Of a stretch of 64,000 nucleotides of DNA, positions 34,484 to 48,078 are shown piece after piece. Made by a program: the position numbers and the translations under genes. Positions within the stretch are counted from its first letter, which is position 1. Each line of letters starts with the position of its first letter. The DNA comes from Apostichopus japonicus (lineage: Eukaryota > Echinodermata > Holothuroidea > Aspidochirotida > Stichopodidae): NCBI RefSeq assembly GCF_037975245.1, contig NC_092563.1, positions 28,361,960 through 28,425,959 of the forward strand. The letters run 5' to 3'. The notes under the pieces are model-generated. The model did no database searches, was not told the DNA's origin, and saw only the letters and a list, made by a program, of their open reading frames with translations.

Positions 34484-34862
34484 AATACAAGACAAAATCC
34501 TTTATCTACCTGCCAATCGTTTGATTGGATTACAACTTATTTGGCAATAAGTATAGATCCACCATCTGACCCAAACTGAGGTTAAAACCACGGTGGACGA
34601 TTGTGGGTGGGTCGCGAGATGTTTCTTGACGAAGAAAAATTTACCAACAGTTTTCAGAGCCTGCCAACGGAGATCGATGAAGTTATTTATTTCAGTCTAT
34701 ACTATAGTACAAACTAGCTATCATGTATTGTGGACAACAATTCTGTTGGTTAGGGGTCTGGTAGAGGTCTGGTGGATGATCTTGCAGGGTCGTGAGCCAA
34801 AAAGTTTGCGTATCGCTGGTAGATATGGCATCAAATCAAAGAATAAGTAACAATTGCATTGT
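34484..34862. other. intergenic; no gene seen
   Basis: Between the TIR element and the likely 3' end of the zinc finger gene. Its 85-codon frame (34593-34850) shows no family signature. Confidence 0.4.
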
Positions 34863-34868
34863 TTTATT
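34863..34868 (-). terminator. candidate polyadenylation signal of the zinc finger gene
   Basis: AATAAA on the minus strand (TTTATT on plus), followed downstream by a T/GT-rich stretch. It would give a 3' UTR of about 1.87 kb. The repeat-poor sequence 34870-36735, apart from one TA array, fits a UTR. Inference only. Confidence 0.35.
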
Positions 34869-35962
34869 ATCACATTTTCATTCCAAATCACACAAATATT
34901 GACATTCCATTGACAACTTCACATTACCACTACCAGACAAAGAATCTCAAACTTCGTCCCTGTTTGGGTACCTGCACATGTATAGACACTTTATAAATAC
35001 GTCACCATTCATAACTTTGCATCTCATCTAACCAACAGCTGAGTATATGTTGTGCTTCATTACACATAGCTATGGCAATAACAGATAAAATGTGCTGCAA
35101 TATTTCTGTAAGGGCGGAATTATGCATGTCAACTGCATCCGTTTGAAAACATTCAAACTTCACTCCATACAGGCGTTTTATGATGTATTATAGACAATTG
35201 AAATCCACAATGTATTTTAATTGCTAATATGATGAGCTAAACTAATAAACTAAGTCAATTCTTTGCTTTAATATTGTCAGCACAAACAATGACCATGCAT
35301 ATGTTACTGAACGAACAACAACACACACACACACATATTGATTTTTGTCTTCGGCAAATGTAAGCAAACAATGAATTGTTGAGATATTAACAAAAAAGGC
35401 TGTTCCTCATATAAGCTTATATATGTAATCAATACGTTTTCATTTTTTTTAAACTTTCTATGACAAATTTTAGATGTGATATGAGATACAAATGCTCACG
35501 AGTCATGGCAAACAATGTGCCTGTTGCAAGAAAGCAGCACACAATATGAAAGCTATGTGAGTTAACTATCATGTTAACTTGCAACAAGGTTTTGATGTTC
35601 AATTTTGTACTCGGAGCTATGCAACTTTTCAGTTCTTGACATAGGCTAACACATAGATATTCAACAACAACAAAATTAAAATATAAAACCCATGGGTGAA
35701 CATTCTGTCTTTTGACCTATATAACATAAGCACCGATATGCACCAATGCATTTCCAGGGGTCTAAGTTTCTGAATTCCTGGGAAATGAGGTTTGCCAATG
35801 TGTTTATATTTGACAAACTGCAGGAGAGCTTCACAAATACACAGAAAATAAAGAATAAATAAGTAGAATTTCTAAAAGACAGAGAGAATGAATTTCAATG
35901 ATGTGGGCCAAATTTACGGAAAGAATGATTGTTATTTAGGCTTGCAGTTGAGTAGTAAGAAA

Positions 35963-36193
<231 letters not shown>

Positions 36194-36735
36194 TGAAGGA
36201 ATGAACCAGTTGCTCTGCACAAGCGTATTTTTCAAATAAAGGAAGGATCGGGCAAATGTTTACAAAATGAAACTATGCAGATTTGCACTTGGAGTTGACA
36301 ATTCGGTTACATAAAATGTGTGGATCAAACAACACTTCGAGATCACACACACAAAGAAAAGAGTAGGGTCTATTATACTCATGGATCGTCTTCCTTTAAT
36401 TTCTCGACAAAGGGCACACTCCCAACTTAAGCAAAAGCTTTCTCTTGTCAGATCAATTAACAAATTATTTTACTTGCGACTTTCTGATAAAGAAGGAACT
36501 ACCAGTGCCAAGACCTAACCTACTAGGCATTTCTTAGTCTCTATTTTGAGTCCAGTCTGTTCAAGAAAAGGAGTCCAGACTAACAGCGGACAACACCGGT
36601 TTATACTACTACAAGTTGTTGGTCATATAAGTTGGTCAGTTGTATTAGTGTGCTGTATATTAACCTGGGTAGGGGGACATTGAGCATGCTGACTGTTGCC
36701 TACTGCATAGAGTTATTTGAACCACTTCCAGTTTG

Positions 36736-39700
36736 TCACAACTCCCCTCCGAATTGTTGAACAAGCAGCTGTTGTGTCACTACCTGGATTTGTCTAGTGA
36801 CCTGTTCTAGCTTCTCCTGGGTAGACTTAAACTGACTACTGGCTGCAGATGGTGATTGAATCGGAATGGACAACCCTTGACTGGACTGTACAGATACGTC
36901 ATTAGAGCCCTGCGGAAGCATTTGAACCAGAGCATTGACCGATTGGTTCACATCGCTGATCAGGGCGCCAGACCTGCTCATTTCCGTTCCTCTCTGAAGG
37001 TGTGGTAACACAGTAAATCCTGACGCTGGAGAAAAAGCGACTTTGTTCAAAACCTGCTGATCTATTTGAAGTGAGCTGAAACCAGCAAAGTCTGATTGTT
37101 TTGAGGACTGAGGTCCAACCGTTGTCGAGCTACCTATTTGAGTTATGGTGTCAGTTGGAGCATCTGATTGGTTAAGCGTCTCTGGTAAAGTTTTACCACT
37201 GTTCGCGTGTACCGGGTGGTCAGCAGCAAAGTGTTGACTCAACGCCTTTGGCCTCATGAACCCCTTATTGCACTTGTTGCACTTGTATTTATATTGTCTG
37301 GTATGGTAGACCTCATGGTCACGCAGGTTATCCTTGCGGTAAAATCCCTTTGCGCAGAAATTGCATTTGAATGGCGGGGAAGGACTGTGAGTGTACATGT
37401 GATCTTTGAGCTTATCCTTTCTGGTGAAAGCCTTATCGCAACCCTCCTCCGTACAGGCGTACGGCTTTATCAAGGAGTGGACGGTGGTAAAATGGCGATC
37501 CAACTTGGCTTTGAATACAAAACGTTTGTCACACTGGGAACAAGCAAAGGGTTTATCCCCAGAGTGTGAAGCTACGTGTTTCAACAGGTCCCTCTGGACA
37601 CGGAAGCCCTTCCCGCAGTGCTCACAGAGGAACTTGTGAGTCTGCTGGTGACTCATCATGTGTGATCGGAACTGGCTTCTACTACTTTGAAGCTTCCCAC
37701 AGATGTCACAAGGGTAGTGGTGGGTATCTGTCTCAAGATGCTTGTCCAAGCTGGTTTGTGATGGGAAGCGTGCCCAGCAAGTACTGCACTTGAAGACCAG
37801 CGTCTTGTAATAATTTTTCATTTTCAGCCTCTTGATTGCTGCCGAGTAGTCAATCTCACCTTCGACAGGATTTCCTTTCTTGCATGAAGTACATCCACAT
37901 TGGAACATTGGTTGCGACGAATGGTCACTGATGTGGGTAATGAACTCGTTCAGGTTATCAAAAACATTCAAGCAGTTAACATCTCGACACTGAAAGACCT
38001 TCCTCATGTTATGCATCTTGAGCATGTGATCTGGTAGTTTGCTACGATGGTACCACTTATTGCATGGATGGCATTTAAGTCTTGATCCTCCGGACTTCTG
38101 ATCATTGCTCCCTCCTTCCAAACAGTCCTCCCTCCCAATGTCATCAGCCAAGAGAACCTCCTCTGGATGTTTCTCTTCCTCCTGATCTTCTTGGCTAGCA
38201 TAGGTGTGCTCCTGTAATTGCAAGCTCTGCTTCTTTTTCTGATCATCCAACTTGCTGCGAGGCATCAATCCCAGTGCAGCGAGATCTGCCTCTGAGAGAG
38301 TGGTGTCTTCCAACTCTTCGACGAATAAGGGGTCTCTCCTGTCTTGGTCTGACGATTTCTCCTTTGGCATGATGACTGCGACCACTTCTGGCGTCTCCTC
38401 AGAAGTGGCTCCGCTTGCCAGCTCAGCTGACATGTTCCACCAAACTTTATGATGATCAATGTGGATGTTGAAATCGTAACGTTCTCTAGATTGATGCTTA
38501 CAAAGGGTACACTGATACTTGAGTTTGTTATTACACCTTCGTACATGAACCGTATAAGCTTTGGCAGGAACCAATTTTCCGCAGTGATCGCACTCTCCGG
38601 GTTCTTTGCGATTTCGTCTGTTATTTTCAGAATAGTGATCATCTTTCTCATCGTCAGAATCCTCCTCTTCATTGGCCTCTTCATTCTCGCTGTTGTTCAT
38701 CCTAAGTTTGACTGATGCTCTTCGTGACCGTTTCCCTCGACCATGCTGCGAGTGAACGGTAGAGAAATGTCTCACGACTTCATTTTGACTGGAGAAGCTC
38801 ATTTTGCAGATGTGACAGATTTTCCTTCTGGATCTCTTCAACGATTTTGTCACATTCTCTTCGTCAGCCGGCGGGGGGATGGTATCTACATCAACGATAC
38901 CATCTTCACTAGAGGAATTATTGGTGTCCTTAGCTGTTGATGTTGTAGTATCCATATTAACAATGTTAGTGACATTCCTCCTACTTTCCTTTGCTACTTT
39001 GCGTACAGATGTGGCTTTAGCCTTGTGACCTTTGCTCTTGAGGTGAACTTTCAAGTTTTTAGGTGACTTACAAGATATCCCACAGCTGTTACACCTTAGG
39101 GCACTCTCTTTGGCAGTCTTATATTTTGCTTTCCTGGAGATGGAAGTGCTACCTTCTAACCCTAGCTCTCTCATTAATGAACGTTTCTCAATACATTCTC
39201 TTTCCATCTCTGACAAAGTCTCGCTTTGCTCCCGGGTCATTGGAGCCTTCGATATAACATTTATAATTTTCTCTTGTTTTCCTTCAGATAATGCTGGACA
39301 TATTGATTTACTGTTTGTTACTTCAGACTCCAAGGGAGCGCCGCTAAAGTTTTCCAGAATGATCGGAGCCTTATCCTCCGGTATACTGTGCTTTTCTATG
39401 AAATGCAATGGCAATTCTTTGGCACTCTTAAATGAGATGTTACAGAAGGGGCAGTTAGTCATTCTGACATCATCTGCTCTTGATGTTTTTGCAATCCCTT
39501 CAGTCGTCAGTAAAGGATTACTGTCCTCATCATTTGCTGAAAGTGTCTCTTCAAACAAATCTGCTGGAATACCATCCTCTGCACTTTCAACAACTTCCAC
39601 TGTGTTTTTTTCTGGAGGTGCAGAAAAAATGGAAAGCATCGTGGTAACTCACATTCCAAACAATATCACAAATGAAAAATTTCACAAGTCACTCAAGTTC

Positions 39701-42531
39701 CAATAACATATAAAGTCAGAGAAATGTTATCAAGCCTTGATGCAGAGATGCAGAATGTTTTGTCACCTTACATCAAGTTGGAAAAAAAACTAGCTAAAAA
39801 TCAAATGATAAATAAAAATCTTTACATTTTGCATGTTATCCAACAATATTAAGCCAAAGAAACCAATACAAGAGTGGACGGGCCAATCATTTACACACTC
39901 AGGGGCGTTTCAAAACTAAAAATTTTCCAAAGGGGAGGGGGAGACCCCCTCCTCTTAGACCCCTCCCCCATTTCAGTCACCACTTCCAGATCCGTCGGCA
40001 AATCAAATTTGACTTAAAATATGCACCAGATTGCATCTAAGGACGTTTCAAAACTAAAAATTTTCCAAAGGGGAGGGGGAGACCCCCTCCTCTTAGACCC
40101 CTCCCCCATTTCAGTCACCACTTCTAGATCCGTCGGCAAATCAAATTTGACTTAAAATATACACCAGATTGCATCTAAGGACGTTTCAAAACTAAAAATT
40201 TTCCAAAGGGGAGGGGGAGACCCCCTCCCCTTAGACCCCTCCCTCATTTCAGTCACCACTTCCAGATCCGTCGGCAAATCAAATTCTCCACACCCCCCAA
40301 ACAAAAAACCCTTCGCTACGCCCCTGTACACACTTAAAAATTCAGACAGTTGAGGCTCTTTGATCTCATATTTTTCTTTGAACAGTCTTTTGTACCAAAG
40401 AAAATTAAACTCGTGATTATCTCAACGTTTCACATCATGATCATGGTGGTTGGGTTTGGTTCTCCTCGTAAAGTTGAAAAATTGAGACCATATTTGTAAG
40501 ATTATTGTCAAATGTGGCCCCATTAATCAGATGTTAATTGAGTAAATGACAGAAACACGAAAAAAACTGGGCAAAATAAAAACTCTGATGTCCATAGCAT
40601 TTTCAATTCAAAAGAAATATTGTTATTTAGCAAATATGGCAAATTGTATGCACATGAACCATGCAGTCAGAGCAACTTATAGCACTGAGATAAGATTCTA
40701 AGGTTTAACAACCGATTTTGAAGTTTAGATATCTATGTTTGAAAATTTAAAATGCCAATTTATGGGTATAAAATGTGAGGGGATTGGAGGAAAGAGGGCA
40801 TATGATATGTACAGAAGGGTAACCATTCCAGGGATTCATTATGCCACAACCCCACTCCTCATCATACCTCTAGAGATGCATTCAACATGTAACATACACG
40901 AGGCATTGGCCCTTCTTACCACTGTATGCACTTTCAAGGTTAGAAACACCGCATGAAGAATCTGTGTCTCCTTTTTTCTTGCAGGCTTTTCTCTTTTTGT
41001 GGGTCATGAACTCGTCCATTTTGTAAAATTCTTTCTTGCATCTCCCACACAAGAAGACATCCTCCTCTTCTGATGGAATAGAGAAGATATAAAAACAAAA
41101 ATTTTGGTGATTATTTTTTCTTTACAGGACTCTTTTGAGAGCAGCACAATCACAACGTTGAGAAGAAAATTTTGGGAAGGGTAGCTGGCAGCATTGGTGG
41201 AGGTTGCATTCGTGAATGAAGCTAAAGAAAATATGCTGCAAGTGTTAAATGTAAACATCATCAAAATTGTCCCAAAGTTGAGCATGCTAACAATTGCAAA
41301 GAGACGTGCCCAAGCAGTATGATAATACGGCACATCGCAATTGTATCCAGTTTCATCAGTGTATTGCAGCATAAGTTCAGAACAGTCTCGGTCCAGTATT
41401 AATTGAAGGTGATAGCCAGTGTCCTTCAAACCCTCAACATCTATGGAAGCAGTGTCATCACAACCAGGAAACTCTTGCCATCAAACCAAGAAAGTATCTG
41501 TTTTCTTCAATTAATTAATTTCACTCTTAAAACTTGCTGTCATAGAACCTCTATACTTAAACACAAACAGCATGGCCCCAACCGATGACTAACTGCTTCA
41601 CTTAGTGTAAGAATATATAAAAGTCGCTACTGACCTTGGAAGTAAGACCAGCAGTACCCAATGTAGTGTGTTTACAACTTACTCACCTACTTACTTAATA
41701 CTCTAACCACTAAGAAAATGACCCTTCAATCTCTCAGAAATAGGCAATAAACACTGGACTAAGTTCTGTAGGACATGTACAATAAACCCACAGTTGCAGA
41801 GATAGGCTATGCAAATAAGGTAGCCCACTACTTAACATCCATGGAGAGCCAAACAGGCAAATTTCACTTTATCACACAATCCAAAAAATAGTTCCCAAAA
41901 TTATCTTTTCGTAGGTTCTATCCCTCCAAATTATTCCATGAGGATTGCATGAGTAACGAGTCTCAGGTAAGATGAATATGCATCAGTGAGATAAGACAAA
42001 TATGGAGGAAGCAGTAGATACTTATGCACTTAGGTTTAACAAACCAATTGTGATCATTTTTGTCTAGTTTTTTTCTCAGCATATTTGGAGGTCAGAGTTC
42101 AAGGTTTACACCTAATTAAATACTTTTGCTTTCCATTGTTGTATGGATCATTTCAAATAAGTGACATTTAATTCATTAATTGGTTTCATATTAAACAGGG
42201 AAGTTGTTCCTTCTGTTATTCCAGGACAAGTCATGTCACTTGTCAGGGAATAATTTATCTGGGATTGACTATTGAATTGCAAAATGTTATGCAAACTGGG
42301 CAAATTGCCAAGTCTAAAGATGTAGCAGGTTTTGCTGTACAGGAAGAATAGTATTTTACAAGAGAACTTTGAACACTAAATTATTCCCTATTGTAAGAAG
42401 TTTCTATCTTGCATTTAATTATATATGCTCAAAACTTATCTTAAGAAGATGATTAATAAGCTGTCCAAAATAATAATAACTTTACCTGAAGAGTCCATGT
42501 TGCAAGGCTGGTATGAAGGTAGATTTAGTGC
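36736..42531 (-). CDS. ZNF341-like: ZNF341-like C2H2 zinc finger protein (5' end incomplete)
   Basis: Three exons on the minus strand: 42531-42486, 41069-40920 and 39611-36736. Phases fit (0, 1, 1) and the total is 3072 nt, 1023 residues plus stop. The middle exon encodes EEDVFLCGRCKKEF...FMTHKKRKAC, closely like the N-terminal C2HC finger of vertebrate ZNF341. The long exon has 14 more fingers, at about residues 119-140, 240-262, 330-351, 406-425 and 432-452, and a tandem block from about 580 to 880 including CSTCWARFPS..., CDICGK, CEHCGKGF and CSQCDKRF. The fingers are followed by a Gln/Ser-rich tail ending in a likely coiled coil (STQEKLEQVTRQIQVVTQQLL). Acidic linkers separate the N-terminal fingers. 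ZNF341 is a nuclear factor that binds DNA and activates STAT1/STAT3 in humans; here that role is inference. The first exon was not found; ATG at 42498 is a possible start. The Met at 39639 lies in the intron. Confidence 0.75.
39900..40326. mobile_element. hAT-type MITE, 427 bp, perfect 8 bp TSD, in zinc finger gene intron
   Basis: Left end CAGGGGCG, right end CGCTACGCCCCTG. A perfect 8 bp direct repeat TACACACT flanks it (39892-39899 and 40327-40334). It holds the tandem array seen at 31708-32144 (units with CGTTTCAAAACTAAAAATTT and GTCGGCAAATC), here about three units. It lies in the intron between exons 41069-40920 and 39611-36736, about 290 bp from the 3' splice site. Confidence 0.9.
41070..42485 (-). 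other. intron of the zinc finger gene
   Basis: The donor (GTAAAG) is at 42485 and the acceptor (TTCTCTATTCCATCAG) ends at 41070. No repeats of note. The 141-residue frame at 41004-41429 overlaps the real exon in another frame and is not supported. Confidence 0.6.
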
Positions 42532-44108
42532 CTGAGGATTGATAAATGATGGGGAGAATTCTTAATTGTAATTGTCATGCTCAAAACACCAACATATATA
42601 GGCATTACACTATAGGCATTACTACTATTTTGAAAGTTTTGTTACAGTTTGTTCCCTTAATGTGACACATTGCACCTGATAATCAATACATGTCCCAATA
42701 AATCAAATAAATCTATAAAAAATATATATAAGAAAAACATACAAGCAATGTTTTTATAGTAATACTTTATAGAGCTGACACCCAGAGAATAAAGAATGGG
42801 TGAATGAATGTACAGCAAAGGCAATGGACCTAATTGGTTGCACCATCTGACTTATTTTCATACAAATTTGACAATCTTTATTTGATTTCTTGGAAGCTTG
42901 AGGGAGGTCATTTACTACATATAAGCTGCAATGGGCTGTGGAATTCATCAAACTAACCTAAACTTGGAGAGCAAATTTTTGTAGGCTGCAATTTGAAAAT
43001 TTGAACGATCAATAAAGTAGTGATCAATAATCAACAACGCAAATGAAAATTTAAAAAATAGTATCTGTCGCTACTAGGCCTAGGGCTGAATGAGGTTTTC
43101 AAATGGCTGCCCGGGTCAACTCAGAGTCAGACCAACGGTGTCATGGACTACTTCGGGAAGCCTAGCTCGTTTACTGACGCAATTAAACAACGAATTAAAC
43201 AACTGCAAATAAAGGACTACAAGAGAACAAACTTAAGTGTAATTCGATCGGTCTATAACTAAGCCTACTCTATGTCTTGAAACTTTGCAACTGTTGAGTC
43301 GATCGTTGGCTTATAATTTGTAACCGGAGTACCGGACCACGTAAATGTCGTAATGAAGCCCCCGAAATAATCCCCCGTTGGTAAAGGTACTCGGGGTTTA
43401 CATACGACAGCCTATAGCAGTTAGTTACAATCAACCACGGTTACTTCCTTCAAATATGCCGCGTTATTTATCTATTTCAACAGTGTAGAACGTAAATATA
43501 AAGATTTTGTTAAGTAAAAGTACTTATTTGTTCTATTCAACCAGGTGAAAGAAGAGTAACTGGCGTAAATTACCCGATGTAAGAAGATTGGTTCTGGCAG
43601 TAACCGTCAAACTGCAGAGTAAAACAGTCTCATTCCCGTAAATCCGATATTGATAAGTGTAGCCAGAATGGTATATTGTTAATTTGCTAAGAAGGTCACT
43701 AGATTTCTACGAGCAGTTTGTTTGGTTTTTGCACCTAATCAATTTCTATGGGTTTTTGCGACTGTTGAGAGGAGATGACGGGAGGATGATACAGAGAATG
43801 GGAAGGGGGAAAGAAGATGAGACGGTACTAAACATTTACTTAGTGACGAGTGTGTATAATAGGCTATGTATTTGCTATCTGCACAAATCTTGCTATAAAA
43901 TCTTCGTATTGCGTAATTCTGAGCGTGCGCACTAGACATATTTCATCAAAACATGTAAACATTACACCAGGCACGTACTTTCAAAGCATGGCGTTCAGCT
44001 GTGAAGAGTGCTAGTACGTGAGGCTGGTCGCTTGAAAAAAACGTTACATAGCGCAAACATCATAACTAGTTTCAAAAGTTCTAATGTTACTAATGTAACG
44101 AGAAGATC
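42532..44108. promoter_or_regulatory. head-to-head region between zinc finger and FAM210A genes
   Basis: Should contain the missing first exon and promoter of the zinc finger gene (minus strand) and the promoter and 5' UTR of FAM210A (plus strand). It is repeat-poor, with more CpG than its surroundings between about 43100 and 44050. I could not pick a coding first exon with the required phase-0 donor. Confidence 0.4.
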
Positions 44109-46847
44109 ATGGCAACCAAAAAATTGATGACTATAGCAGAAAGTCTGCCTAAGCTCATCGCCAATAGCAAGAAAAATAGTGGTGAGAAATTGGAACTAAG
44201 TTCTAAAAAGCCCACCAGGTTACTTGTTGTACTTAAGTTGTAGTTCTAGGGCCTAGGCTAGGTTTGATCGCCGTCGGCCTAAGCCTATGTTGTCGCGGAA
44301 CGGGTAAATCTAGGATAGTTAGGGTCTAATCATGGCTGACAGGCTTAATTTAAGCTTGTGAAGTGGTGATGCTAATGCGCAGGGAACGATAATATTCGGT
44401 TCTACAGGACTAGACCTATTGTCAATAAACTGTCTGCTGAGCCTACACGCTACTAATTACTTGATTGTCTATAACAGTACCCCACTGAGCTTCGACTCTC
44501 ATAATTTGATAGATCTCAGCAAAACTAAAAGAAAGAAAGATAAGCGTTCTGCAGACCGCGGCTCAATTGCAGAATATGCCGCAACACAAAGTTCTATGCA
44601 GTAGCTGTCTGCACTGTAGACTGTAGCCACAATAGCATCATACATTGAACTTAGTCCATGTTTGGCATTTTAAAACTCTGGTAAACATTGGAAACATGTA
44701 CCACTCAGCTAGATAACATTGTTTGGCGTAGCTTCACAGGGAATGTGGTAGCTATGAGATCACGACCTAAGTTGTTGTAGAATATACATTCAAGGAGTAC
44801 CATAAGAGTTGAGTGCTACACGTCACATGACCCTCCATGGTTGATTCGTTTTCTTGTGGGGCTCCTTATTGACATACAGTAGTTGGTCCAGGGTAACTTT
44901 TATACCGATGGTGGCAAATGTGAAAGGAGGTGGGATGGTAACTCAATACAATTAGCCTAAAATCCTACCTTCCCTGAGCACCATTTCTATGTATACAACT
45001 GGCCCTCTCCCTCGGCATCCCTTATTCTGTTTAACCCACTGCCAATAAGTGTTGGAGGGACACCGACAATTTAAGAAGGGGCAACAACAATTTACTTAGC
45101 AGAACAATTGTGGTATGATGCGCTAAGGCCAAGGGTACCATAAGTCCTGGGATCGTCATATGTCAATTTAAATTGACATAAGGCCTATGTCAGCTCCTCA
45201 TGCCCTCATTGGACAAACCTGTCATATGTGCAAATTATCGACATATTGCAATTTCCCCACAAATGACAGTTAGTCAGAATCACATAAATTTGCTAATTTT
45301 CGATTCTTGGGTTCTGATTGGAAGAAATCGGCATATATGTTAAATTATGTTGACATTTCATTGGAGAACTAGAATGAACCAGATGATCGTAATTTTGTCA
45401 AATGGATGCCATGTTTTAACATTCCATGTTACCTTTCTTTTCAGGTCTAAGGCCAATGGTTTCATTTACTCGATGGCATTCAAATTCAAAGGACAAAACG
45501 TTACGTCAGGGAACCTACTCAGCAGTCCATGGTGTGGCAAATTATGAAGAAAGACCTAAACCTTTAAATCAAAATGTCGCATTACCTTGTGATACTTTCA
45601 GAAGGAACTTGCATTCATCAGTGTACATTTACCAAAAAGCAGATTCGGAGGGTACAATCGGTAATCCTAAAAGTGATCTGAAAGTTGAAGAAGGAGAAGA
45701 ATCAAGGGTTGAAGAAACAGGTGAAGAAGAGGAAGAACCTTTAATTCCTACCAAAGATGAAACAGGAAGGCCACTGAGTAATTGGGCAAGGATGAAGATC
45801 ATGATGAAGACCTATGGCTACGTGGTCATCCCAGTCCATTGGGTCATTGCTCCGGTTTGGTTTGGTGGATTTTATTATGCAATCAAAGTGTAAGTTTTTC
45901 TGATGTTTTGTCGTACAAAGGTTGAATTTCTTCAACAGTTTAGACATTGAACAACCCTCTGAACTCATACACAGACTCTTTCACTTTTGTTCATTTTTGC
46001 GTTGTTTCATGTTTAAATTGTTTCTTTTCTGGTCTATCAGGTTACGACTAAGGTTTAAGTTCTATTTGTTGCAAGAGTTGTTTTGCAAGAGTGGGATAGT
46101 GAGAGGCACAAGAATGTGCTTGTTGACAGAAATATTACAGTCACCAGTCAACTTTATAGATCAGCTCAAGACCTGTACAGACTAAACAAAAGAACAAAGA
46201 TTTGGTGGTGGGGATGGTGTGTAACCCTGAACTCTTTTGCTGTATGTCACTGAGTAAAATTGCAAGTTCTTTTGAACAAAGATTAGCAGATAGAAAATTA
46301 CAAATCCTGCTCTCTGCCTGCCATAGTTTTGTTTAGTGGATTTTTTTATGCAAGAAAAACCTGTTGACTTCTTTGTAATGTTTCGCACGGATAAATTTAC
46401 ACCCTTTGAATGCCTCATGCTCTTATGCTGCGTGTGTTCTCTGTTTTTAATTAATTGAAAGTGATAGCAAGTTTGAATATCTAAAAGTAGACAGAGAAAG
46501 AGTTGTACTATAGATCCTGGTGTCAGTAAAACTTTCTCACTTTCTTCTTCAGAGGGGTCGACATCGAACCTATGCTGACCAAAATAGGAGTCAGTGATCA
46601 TCACATTGAAACCTTGAAGAACTCTAAGGCCAGTACAGCCTTGATGGCGTATGCATTGTACAAGATCTTCACTCCGTTAAGGTACACCGTGACACTCGGT
46701 GCGACAGAGTTCACCATCAGGTCCTTAAGAAGGAGAGGTTTCATCAAACCCACTCCACCGAAGGAGAAAACTTATCGCCAGTCTCTCAAAGATACTGTGG
46801 AAGGTGTGAAAGACAGGTTAAACAAGGATAAAGACTCATGTGAGTAA
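44109..46847 (+). CDS. FAM210A: FAM210A-like mitochondrial DUF1279 protein
   Basis: Three coding exons: 44109-44181, 45445-45889 and 46553-46847. Phases match at both junctions (GTGAGA donor, TTTTCAG acceptor; GTAAGT donor, CTTCTTCAG acceptor). Total 813 nt, 270 residues. The N-terminus MATKKLMTIAESLPKLIANSKK is basic and free of Asp, like a mitochondrial presequence. An acidic low-complexity stretch follows (EEGEESRVEETGEEEEE). The DUF1279 domain starts at WARMKIMMKTYGYVVIPVHW, has one hydrophobic segment (about residues 150-172), then GVDIEPMLTKIGV, YALYKIFTPLRYTVTLGATE and RRGFIKPTPP, and a charged helical tail. RYTVTLG favours FAM210A over FAM210B. Human FAM210A is an inner-membrane protein affecting mitochondrial translation and muscle/bone mass. 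The start was chosen because the exon is in phase and well placed. The C-terminus may be altered by splicing (see the entry at 47731). Confidence 0.92.
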
Positions 46848-48026
46848 AACCTGGGGTACCCTTGCAAGGGCTGATGGGAAGGAGGGGTAAAGGTTGGAGG
46901 AATATCCGAACCCTCTCACCCACATGTACACCCACTGAAGGTGCATATTGGTCTATCAAAGGTGTAACTGGTAAGGCACACTTATCGTGAACTGAAAACA
47001 TTGGCTAACATCCGATGACTTATTACTCACTCAAAGAATGCCGTGGCCAACCTAACCCCTCCCTCCCTCTACTCAACGCCAGTGTTATATAGCATTGTTC
47101 ACACAATAAATTCAGCAGATTGTGAGCAGGATGCTGACGAATATTAGGAAGGTTAGACTATCAGTCTAGAGGTTCCCCCTGTAATTTGATGTAGCTGCTT
47201 TATTTCTAGCAAATGTGACAAATCCAACTGGGTATAATATTTAAAATAATAGTGCAAAAAATTCATGATAAGACATCCATCTGGATGGTTTTCTTTGACC
47301 TGAATGTTATTTGTCATGCAGACCAGACATTTTTGCCATATAATATTAGATAATTGCATGTAACTGCAAATAACTCCAAGAACTTGAAACATTGTTAACA
47401 TTACACTGCATTATAAAATAAAACTTTACTAGCCAAATTTGTGTTGAGGTCTTATGTCCTGTCGAAAATGTCCTTTCCTGCCAATTCATGTCCAGTCAAA
47501 AATGTTTGAAATCTTTGCAAGAGCTAATTGAAAAAAAAAGAGAGAGGATATATAAACAAGTGCAATGAGAGCTTAAATAAGCTTGAGTATCGTACATAAA
47601 AATTAAGTCTGACAACCTCTCTTATTCTCTATTCTCTATACTTAAATGAAAATAGTTCCATTTTGTCCCTTTATTCATTATCCTTTGTTTCCCATCTGTG
47701 CCAAACTATATCTTCTATATTTTATTTCAGAGATGATGCATTAACTTCAACATATTCTCAGGAGTCAGGAAAATGTGATGGACTGCACTGACACTCTGAA
47801 TCTCCAGAAACTTCCAGAAAGGAACACTCTTTGATTTTTTTGTTAACACACTGTGCATTAAGAGATTCAAGTAATCAATAGAGGTACCTGTAAGTAAATA
47901 GGTTATGAAAAATCTGTTACTAGAAAAGTGATAACTTCAGTTATTTTTCAAATATTCCTTTACTATCACTAAATTTCAGTGTAACATAAACACATTTTGC
48001 CTTCCCCTCTCCGCCACCCCCCCCTC

Positions 48027-48030
<4 letters not shown>

Positions 48031-48074
<44 letters not shown>
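48031..48074. repeat. (TA)n microsatellite
   Basis: Pure TA run preceded by a C-rich stretch. Confidence 0.9.

Positions 48075-48078
<4 letters not shown>

Noticed and set aside
39110-39706. 198-codon plus-strand frame
   Set aside because: Antisense shadow of the zinc finger exon.
41004-41429. 141-codon minus-strand frame with a hydrophobic stretch
   Set aside because: Overlaps the phase-supported zinc finger exon (40920-41069) in a different frame and crosses its splice acceptor.
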